A stretch of DNA of 36,646 bases from NCBI GenBank assembly GCA_900540595.1, contig UQGL01000026.1:1-36646 (forward strand). The letters run 5' to 3'. A program made the position numbers and the translations under genes. Positions 31,751 through 36,646 of this stretch are shown piece after piece. Under the pieces are notes generated by a model, which saw only the letters and a list, made by a program, of their open reading frames with translations, was not told the DNA's origin and searched no databases. Within the stretch, counting starts at the first letter, position 1. Each line of letters begins with the position of its first letter. This stretch comes from an uncultured Oscillospiraceae bacterium. Its GTDB lineage: Bacteria > Bacillota > Clostridia > Oscillospirales > Ruminococcaceae.

Positions 31751-31800
31751 ATGTATCCAAATGACAATCAGAGAATACACCCAATGACCGAAAATGTCAA
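31751..31800 (-). promoter_or_regulatory. Promoter and operator of the DASS-ttdAB operon
   Basis: TTGACA (31795-31800) and TATTCT (31772-31777) on the minus strand are 17 bases apart, a near-consensus sigma-70 promoter. ATGTATCCAA at 31751-31760 lies just past the expected transcription start and resembles the operator at 33187-33196, so a bound GntR protein would block the start. Confidence 0.8.
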
Positions 31801-31923
31801 TAGGGTGTTTTGAAGTTTGTCGAAACTGCAAATTTTGCCGTTATAGTTTTGTGCAGGATGAACAACGCGGGCGGTTTTTGCACCCTTGTAAGGGCGAACA
31901 TCCGGCTTTCCTTACGCCGTCAA

Positions 31924-32580
31924 TCACTCCGCCCTCAAATGCGTCAGCACGTTTTCCAAGCTGCGCATGATGTGGGATTCCATCAGATTGCCCGCCAGCA
32001 CCTCATCGCGGGCTTTCAGCGCGTCCAGAATCTTGTAATGCTCGTTCATACTGATTTCAGCGTAGTGCTCCTGCGTGACCTTGTGACCTATGGACAGACC
32101 GTTCCACAGACTCGACAGCAGTTCTTTCATGGCGTCGTTGTCGGCTGCAGTCCAGATCGCCATGTGGAACGCCTGGTTCTGCGCGCTGTAGCCCGCGCTG
32201 TCATTCTGCGCCAGCGCGGACGCTGCCTGTATGTAGGCCAGCTTGACGGGGCCAATGTCTGCCTTTTTGCGGCATACCAATACCACAGCGGCGCGTTCCA
32301 GCGCAGCGCGGGTCTCGTAGTGGTCGCGCAAGCGCTTCTCGTTCATGCCCAGCACGATGGCTCCGCGGTTGGGGCGCAGCTCGATCAGCCCCTCCCGCGC
32401 CAGCATCTGGAATGCCTCGCGGATCGGCGTAGACGACACGCCCAGCTGGGCGGCGGTGTCCTTCAGGGTCAATTCTTCGCCCTCGGCAAACTGGTGGCTT
32501 AAAATAGCTTCCCGCAGTGCCGCCGCCACACGGTCGCGGGCGGGCAGCATCTGGATGGGATTTAATGGTGCAAGGCTCAT
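31924..32580 (-). CDS. GntR-family regulator with FCD domain, 1
   Basis: The 218 residues have an N-terminal winged helix-turn-helix (about 15-80: LKDTAAQLGVSSTPIREAFQMLAREGLIELRPNRGAIV) and a C-terminal FCD effector domain. The FCD domain has its usual metal-site pattern (YETRAALERAA, FHMAIWTAADN, NEHYKILDALKARD, ESHIMRS). FadR/FCD proteins commonly sense small organic acids and repress catabolic operons. It overlaps the preceding GntR gene by the 4-base ATGA, so the two are translationally coupled. The tartrate operon promoter lies 125 bases downstream. Tartrate or a breakdown product is the likely ligand, by context. Confidence 0.9.
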   Translation of the reverse strand: MSLAPLNPIQMLPARDRVAAALREAILSHQFAEGEELTLKDTAAQLGVSSTPIREAFQMLAREGLIELRPNRGAIVLGMNEKRLRDHYETRAALERAAVVLVCRKKADIGPVKLAYIQAASALAQNDSAGYSAQNQAFHMAIWTAADNDAMKELLSSLWNGLSIGHKVTQEHYAEISMNEHYKILDALKARDEVLAGNLMESHIMRSLENVLTHLRAE

Positions 32581-33155
32581 ACGACAAGCTCCTTTGCGGT
32601 CTGTTCGGTCAGATCATCATAGTAACGGCGGATGTGCGGCGCGGTATCCTTCCCCACCGTGAACGCCTCGGCAATGGCGCGGTTGCGCTCGATCAGTGCG
32701 GCGGGTTCAGCTGCCCCCAGCGCCTGCGCGGCGTCCAACAACCCTTGCCGCTGGGTGAAAAAGCGCTGATACAGCGTTGGATTGTCCAGCGCCTCGGCGG
32801 CTGCCAAATGGAACTCCGCATCGCACGCCGGGTCGGGCAGCCCCTTTTCCCGCAGGGCGGTGTCTGCCAGCGCGAACAACTCGCACTCCATAGCAGCCAG
32901 CACGGCAAAGCTCTGCCGCAGACGCGCGGCGGTCACCCCCACCACCCGCACATGGCGGTTGGGCAGGCGCTCCAGCAGCCCCTCGTTTTGCAGCTGCTGC
33001 ATCGCCTCACGCACCGGTAATCGGCTGATACCCAGCTGCGCAGCAATATCCTCCTGCCGCAGCTCGGCACCATCCGGCAGCTCACCAGCGTATATTTCCC
33101 GCCGCAGCGCCGCGGCAGCTTGGTCCTTTAAGGAAACAAGAGAAACACTTTTCAT
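32577..33155 (-). CDS. GntR-family regulator with FCD domain, 2
   Basis: The ATG at 33155 is preferred over a TTG one codon earlier because GGAGG is then 6 bases away. The 192 residues have a winged helix (about 15-75: LRQEDIAAQLGISRLPVREAMQQLQNEGLLERLPNRHVRVV) and a short FCD-like domain (FHLAAAEALDNPTLYQRFF). In the last helices, RNRAIAEAF stands where relatives often have a His before the Ile/Ala stretch, so metal binding may be altered. It is the first gene of the regulator pair. A palindromic operator overlaps its own promoter, implying autoregulation or cross-regulation by its partner. Confidence 0.88.
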   Translation of the reverse strand: MKSVSLVSLKDQAAAALRREIYAGELPDGAELRQEDIAAQLGISRLPVREAMQQLQNEGLLERLPNRHVRVVGVTAARLRQSFAVLAAMECELFALADTALREKGLPDPACDAEFHLAAAEALDNPTLYQRFFTQRQGLLDAAQALGAAEPAALIERNRAIAEAFTVGKDTAPHIRRYYDDLTEQTAKELVV

Positions 33156-33185
33156 CAAGCGCCTCCATATTTGTTGTTTATTAAT

Positions 33186-33214
33186 ATTGTATACAAAATC
33201 ATCCGTTGCGTCAA
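33186..33214 (-). promoter_or_regulatory. Promoter with overlapping palindromic operator, GntR pair
   Basis: TTGACG (33209-33214) and TACAAT (33186-33191) on the minus strand are 17 bases apart. The perfect palindrome TTGTATACAA (33187-33196) covers the -10, a typical site for FCD-type GntR repressors. Confidence 0.8.
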
Positions 33215-33249
33215 GTGGCGAGGATCGTATTCTATGTTTCTGCTTTTAT

Positions 33250-33505
33250 GCCCCTCCATGCCTGACCACCATTTGACCACTACTGTGCAGTGGTGCTACA
33301 ACATATCGGAAAAGCCTATTGTGACAACCAACAATGGGCTTTTTCTTGTTTTGGAGGCCACTGTGCAAAACCAACATAATTTACGTCCCAACGCAAGCCT
33401 ATACCGCCCTGTCGTAGTTCTCCGACGCGAGGTGCCGGAGCTTCGAATCCCTTCGGGAACACTTAAAAAGTGCATTGCAATGTACTTTTGCAATGCGCTT
33501 TTGGG
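33250..33505 (+). repeat. Attachment-site-like repeat, right copy
   Basis: This is homologous and parallel to 24765-25010. It keeps the TTGACCACTACTGTGCAG motif, a terminator AGCCTATTGT/ACAATGGGCT at 33313-33345 whose stem is preserved by base-pair-compatible changes, CACTGTGCA with AACATAATTTACG, and GTTCTCCGAC. The tRNA-like part (33420-33462) begins with the same CTCCGAC but then diverges; its T-arm no longer pairs (TTCGAATCCC kept). A second hairpin GCATTGCAA/TTGCAATGC (33474-33500) follows. Confidence 0.6.
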
Positions 33506-33529
33506 TTTGATGTTATTTTGGTTTCAGAA

Positions 33530-34075
33530 TCACTTCCCGCTTTCGGGGAAGATGATTTTGTTGACGAAGAAGAAAATCACCATAGACACGCCGCCGTTCA
33601 GAACCGTCGTGCCGATGTTATAAATAAAGTCCGGCACCAGCAGCCCGGCTACGGCGACCCATACGCAGTTGATGGAGTTGACAATGCAGGTGATAACGCA
33701 GAATGCCAACACATACCACGCGATCTGCTTGCCCAGATTGCCCTTGCTGCGGAACACGAAATTGCGCTGGATCGGGAAGTTGATGCACTCGCCAATGACC
33801 ATGGCGATCATATACGCGCAGAAGTACGGCAGCCCGCCGTGGGCGGCATCGTAGCCGAGGATGTTCCACTTGAAGGTTTCGCCAAACAGGGTCACATCCA
33901 CGCCTGGCCAGCCGAAATCCACCACCGGCAGACTGCTGAACGCAGCGGGCAGAAATTGCAGCAGCAGATACTTGAACACGGTAATCAGATTCGACACGAT
34001 GACGAACAGACCGCCCTCGCGCACCCACTTGGCCGCGGCGGGGTGTTTAGCCGCAAAATTATTCCAAAACTGCAT
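33530..34075 (-). CDS. GtrA-family membrane protein
   Basis: The ATG at 34075 follows GGAGG by 7 bases, giving 181 residues. Four hydrophobic segments (GGLFVIVSNLITVFKYLLLQFLP; YFCAYMIAMVIGECINFPIQ; AWYVLAFCVITCIVNSINCVWV; NGGVSMVIFFFVNKIIF) and the central QRNFVFRSKG match the GtrA fold, in which the phrase NF.F.R.FVF. is diagnostic. GtrA proteins are thought to help move lipid-linked sugars across the membrane for cell-surface glycosylation. The gene begins 13 bases after the GH3 stop, so they are co-transcribed, an unusual pairing for a cytoplasmic glycosidase. Confidence 0.8.
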   Translation of the reverse strand: MQFWNNFAAKHPAAAKWVREGGLFVIVSNLITVFKYLLLQFLPAAFSSLPVVDFGWPGVDVTLFGETFKWNILGYDAAHGGLPYFCAYMIAMVIGECINFPIQRNFVFRSKGNLGKQIAWYVLAFCVITCIVNSINCVWVAVAGLLVPDFIYNIGTTVLNGGVSMVIFFFVNKIIFPESGK

Positions 34076-34088
34076 AATGCAACCTCCA

Positions 34089-36509
34089 TCAAGCGCCGCG
34101 CAGACGCTTTTCCATCTGCGCATTCAGCACCACATTCTTAATCGCTTCATAAATCACCCGCACAAGACCCAGGATCCAGAAGCCCTGCAATTCCATGACA
34201 ATGCCGTCCACCATGCCCATGCTGATGGCACCGTTCGTCATCTTTGCCAGGGCGCGAAGGGGCATATTATACTGGAACAAGATGTTCAGGTCCGGCTTGC
34301 CGCGTTTATAGCTGACATCCAGCAGGATCGTCAGCACAAGCCAGACAAGCCAGCCCAGCGGGCTGCGTGCGTGGTTCAGTTCGCCCAAGGTCAGATTGCG
34401 GTCAATTTTGGTTTTGCCATTCGGGATGGGATGTCCCAACAGCTTTTCAAAGTCTGCATCGGAAACGTGCAGCACATCGCCCTTATAATAGCAATCCAGG
34501 TCCACATCCTCATACGGATGCACGGTAGCCGTTCCATGCACGGAGATTTTCTCGCACAGCCGGATATCCTCCACGCTTGCGCCGACAAGCAGCTCGTACT
34601 CGCCGCCCTCGATTTCCCAGCGGTTAGCCTTGACATTCCAGAAACGGAACGCCTTATCGTCCAGCGTAATGGTGATGCGCTGTTTCTCACCAGGGGCAAG
34701 CGTTACGCGGGCAAAGCCTTTCAGTTCCTTTGCAGGGCGGAAAAGCTCACTGTTCTTTTTAGCAACATACAGCTGCACGATTTCCGTACCTGCCACACTG
34801 CCGGTGTTCGTTACGGTAAGGCTGACCCCCTGTTCATCGGCGGCCATATCGCTGTACGCAAACGTTGTGTAGCTCATACCATAGCCAAACGGGAAGCGCA
34901 CAGCTTTTTCCGCCGTAGTAAAGTAGCGGTAGCCGATGTACAGCCCCTCGCGGTACTCCACAGTCTTGCGGCGGGTGGCAAAGTCGGCGGCGCTGGGTAC
35001 GTCGGCGTAGGCCAACGGCCATGTTTCTGCCAGCTTGCCGCAGGGATTGACCTTGCCGGTCAGTGCATCCGCAACGGCGCCCGCCCCCGCCTGACCGCCT
35101 AAGGCGGCGTACAACAGGGCTTGGCAGTTGTCCAGCCACGGCGTTTCGACTACGCTGCCGCTGTACAATACCACGACAATTTTCGGGTTGACGGCCGCCA
35201 CAGCCTGCAGCAGATCCACCTGATTTTGCGCAAGGCGCAGATTGCTGCGGTCAAGACCCTCACTCTCGGCGATTTCATCCAGACCCATGCACAAAATAAC
35301 TGTATCCGCCTGTGTCGCCAGTTCGCAGGCAGATTTCTGCAAAGCAGCATCCGGCTTACCGTGGCGGTCAAAGCCCTGCTGATACCCGATGACGTTCAAC
35401 TCGGAGTCGATCAGCTTATCCAGCAGCACATCCACCTGTGTCGAGTTCACCATGCTGGAGCCTGCGCCCTGATAGCGCGGATTCTTGGCAAAGTCGCCGA
35501 TGACAGCCACCTTGCTGCCCGCCGCCAACGGCAGTAAAGAGCCCTCGTTTTTCAGCAGCACAAGGCTTTCCTCGGCGGCGCGGCGGGCAAGCGCATGATG
35601 GGCTGCCGCATCAAACTCACGCGGGGCAGCGTCCAACGCAGCCTTGGTATCAAACACCAGCGGCCGCAACTCTGACAGGCGGGCATCGATGTCAGATTCA
35701 GCGATTTTCCCGCTTTCCACCGCCGCCAGCAGTTCGCGCACGCTGTCCCCACCGGGCGCGGGCATTTCCAGCGTGGAGCCGTTTTTCACACCCAGCGCGT
35801 GGTCGTTGCTTCCGCCCCAGTCGGTGATGACCGCGCCATCAAAGCCCCACTCACCGCGCAAAATCTCCATGAGCAGGTGCTTATTCTCGTTGGCATACGT
35901 ACCGTTCACAAGATTGTAGGACGACATAATGCTGCGGGGATGTCCCTCTTTGACGGCAATTTCAAACCCGGTCAGGTAGATTTCCCGCAGGGTGCGCTCG
36001 TCCACGATGGAATCCGAAGCCATACGCCGCGTTTCCTGACTGTTGACGGCAAAGTGCTTCGGGCAGGCAGCTACGCCCTTGGACTGGATGCCGCGAATAT
36101 ATCCCGCCGCAAGCTTGCCCGCGAGATACGGGTCCTCGGAGAAATACTCAAAGCTGCGCCCGCACAGCGGGTTGCGCTTCATGTTAAGCCCCGGTCCCAA
36201 CACCACCGACACTTCCTGCGCAGCGGCTTCCTCGCCCAAGGCTGCGCCGATTTCCTCGCCCAGCGCGGCATCCCAGCTGTTAGCGATGGCGGATGCTGTG
36301 GGGAAGCAGGTGGCGGGAACACTGGGGTTCAGCCCCAAGTGGTCGCTCTCCCCCGCCTGCTTGCGCAAGCCGTGGGGGCCGTCCGACAGCCAGATCTGCG
36401 GGATGCCGTGTTCGGGCATACCCCGCGTTTTGAAGGTTTCCGCACCGGAAAGCAGCGCGCATTTTTCTTCCAAGGTCAATTTTTTCAGCAAAAGTTCTGT
36501 ATTTTGCAT
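34089..36509 (-). CDS. GH3 beta-glycosidase with C-terminal helical module
   Basis: The ATG at 36509 follows AGAAGGG; the longer frame to 36578 runs through a terminator-like hairpin and is rejected. The 806 residues have the standard GH3 order: TIM barrel (IWLSDGPHGLRKQ, GPGLNMKRNPLCGRSFEYFSEDP, K151-H152) with nucleophile D230 in AVITDWGG; sandwich domain with E417 in SEGLDRSNLRL as acid/base; and fibronectin-like domain (about 555-660). An extra stretch, 670-806, is strongly hydrophobic and helical (SPLGWLVWLVLTILLD, then NMPLRALAKMTNGAISMGMVDGIVMEL). It contains the MPLRAL motif also seen in the GH2 and GH43 modules and could be a membrane or partner contact. There is no signal peptide. 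GtrA follows 13 bases later. Confidence 0.92.
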   Translation of the reverse strand: MQNTELLLKKLTLEEKCALLSGAETFKTRGMPEHGIPQIWLSDGPHGLRKQAGESDHLGLNPSVPATCFPTASAIANSWDAALGEEIGAALGEEAAAQEVSVVLGPGLNMKRNPLCGRSFEYFSEDPYLAGKLAAGYIRGIQSKGVAACPKHFAVNSQETRRMASDSIVDERTLREIYLTGFEIAVKEGHPRSIMSSYNLVNGTYANENKHLLMEILRGEWGFDGAVITDWGGSNDHALGVKNGSTLEMPAPGGDSVRELLAAVESGKIAESDIDARLSELRPLVFDTKAALDAAPREFDAAAHHALARRAAEESLVLLKNEGSLLPLAAGSKVAVIGDFAKNPRYQGAGSSMVNSTQVDVLLDKLIDSELNVIGYQQGFDRHGKPDAALQKSACELATQADTVILCMGLDEIAESEGLDRSNLRLAQNQVDLLQAVAAVNPKIVVVLYSGSVVETPWLDNCQALLYAALGGQAGAGAVADALTGKVNPCGKLAETWPLAYADVPSAADFATRRKTVEYREGLYIGYRYFTTAEKAVRFPFGYGMSYTTFAYSDMAADEQGVSLTVTNTGSVAGTEIVQLYVAKKNSELFRPAKELKGFARVTLAPGEKQRITITLDDKAFRFWNVKANRWEIEGGEYELLVGASVEDIRLCEKISVHGTATVHPYEDVDLDCYYKGDVLHVSDADFEKLLGHPIPNGKTKIDRNLTLGELNHARSPLGWLVWLVLTILLDVSYKRGKPDLNILFQYNMPLRALAKMTNGAISMGMVDGIVMELQGFWILGLVRVIYEAIKNVVLNAQMEKRLRGA

Positions 36510-36530
36510 ATGGTTTTCCCTTCTCATAAG

Positions 36531-36576
36531 AAAAGCCGCATCCAACGCCTGCAAGCAGACATCAGACGCGGCTTTC
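36531..36576 (-). terminator. Terminator-like hairpin in front of the GH3 gene
   Basis: On the minus strand, GAAAGCCGC and GCGGCTTTTC pair around an inner stem (GTCTGC/GCAGGC), followed by TTATGAG. It ends about 21 bases before the GH3 start. It either ends an upstream transcript or attenuates GH3. Confidence 0.6.
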
Positions 36577-36591
36577 ATTCAGCAAGTACCG

Positions 36592-36646
36592 TTAGGGCAA
36601 TACCGCATAATTCTAAGTGCCGATACGGCGAGCGAGGTGCGGCAGA
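36592..36646. repeat. Short inverted-repeat element, copy 3 (cut by the window edge)
   Basis: It starts TTAGGGCAATACCGCATAATTC and then TAAGTGCCG, identical in its first part to the inverse of the right end of copy 1. A GC-rich stem (GATACGGCGAGCGAGGTGCGG) follows before the window ends. It is the third member of the dispersed family here. Confidence 0.75.

Noticed and set aside
31546..31767. N-terminal extension of DASS transporter 2
   Set aside because: The in-frame sequence up to 31767 translates a GC-rich hairpin leader and is basic and non-homologous; the GTG at 31545 has an excellent ribosome site.
33420..33462. A second functional tRNA 3' end
   Set aside because: The T-arm does not pair and there is no CCA; it is at most a decayed attachment core.

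Overview
The window looks like chromosomal DNA from a low-oxygen gut Firmicute of the Faecalibacterium/Gemmiger/Subdoligranulum type (Oscillospiraceae). The basis is moderately high GC, Firmicute-style AAGGAGG ribosome binding sites, GPH sugar symporters paired with AraC regulators, cytoplasmic glycosidases, and a short dispersed repeat with ends GGCAAkACCGCAyAATTC. No 16S gene is present, so the genus is inferred. The window splits into a carbohydrate locus, a tartrate locus and pieces of two related mobilizable elements.

Left mobile region (1-4.5 kb, minus strand). A tyrosine integrase runs off the left edge. Next to it is a wreck of an integrative mobilizable element: a second integrase that lacks its start and carries a frameshift, fused by deletion to the front of a relaxase, then an accessory mobilization protein, a RepA-like ATPase and an 800-bp non-coding block. 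A second copy of the RepA gene and the block lies at 25.0-27.2 kb in the same orientation. There RepA is fused out of frame to the last codons of another integrase. The two copies bracket the carbohydrate locus as direct repeats of about 2 kb.

Carbohydrate locus (4.5-24.7 kb). A minus-strand operon encodes a GH2 beta-galactosidase-like enzyme, a GH43, a domain-permuted GH3, a six-hairpin-fold protein and a truncated rhamnosidase. None has a signal peptide, so they should act on glycosides imported by two GPH symporters, each beside an AraC-type regulator. The enzyme set fits trimming of arabinogalactan-type oligosaccharides (Gal, GlcA, Rha), which is an inference. A plus-strand operon follows: regulator, 2-hydroxyacid dehydrogenase, a GHL6-like TIM-barrel protein, tartronate semialdehyde reductase and glycerate 2-kinase. 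The last two convert tartronate semialdehyde to glycerate and then 2-phosphoglycerate.

Tartrate locus (27.3-33.2 kb, minus strand). Two overlapping GntR/FCD regulator genes precede a DASS/SLC13 transporter, L(+)-tartrate dehydratase subunits TtdA and TtdB, and a second DASS transporter. A TTGTATACAA-type operator overlaps the regulator promoter, and related sites flank a structured leader of the transporter operon. The segment is bracketed by two same-orientation repeats, each holding a terminator and a tRNA-like half site. The one at 24.93 kb is the 3' half of a tRNA-Arg(CCG). They look like attachment-site remnants.

Right end (33.5-36.6 kb, minus strand). A conventional GH3 with an extra C-terminal module is followed by a GtrA-family membrane protein gene. 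A dispersed-repeat copy runs off the right edge. The GH2, GH43 and right-hand GH3 appear to share a small helical accessory module.
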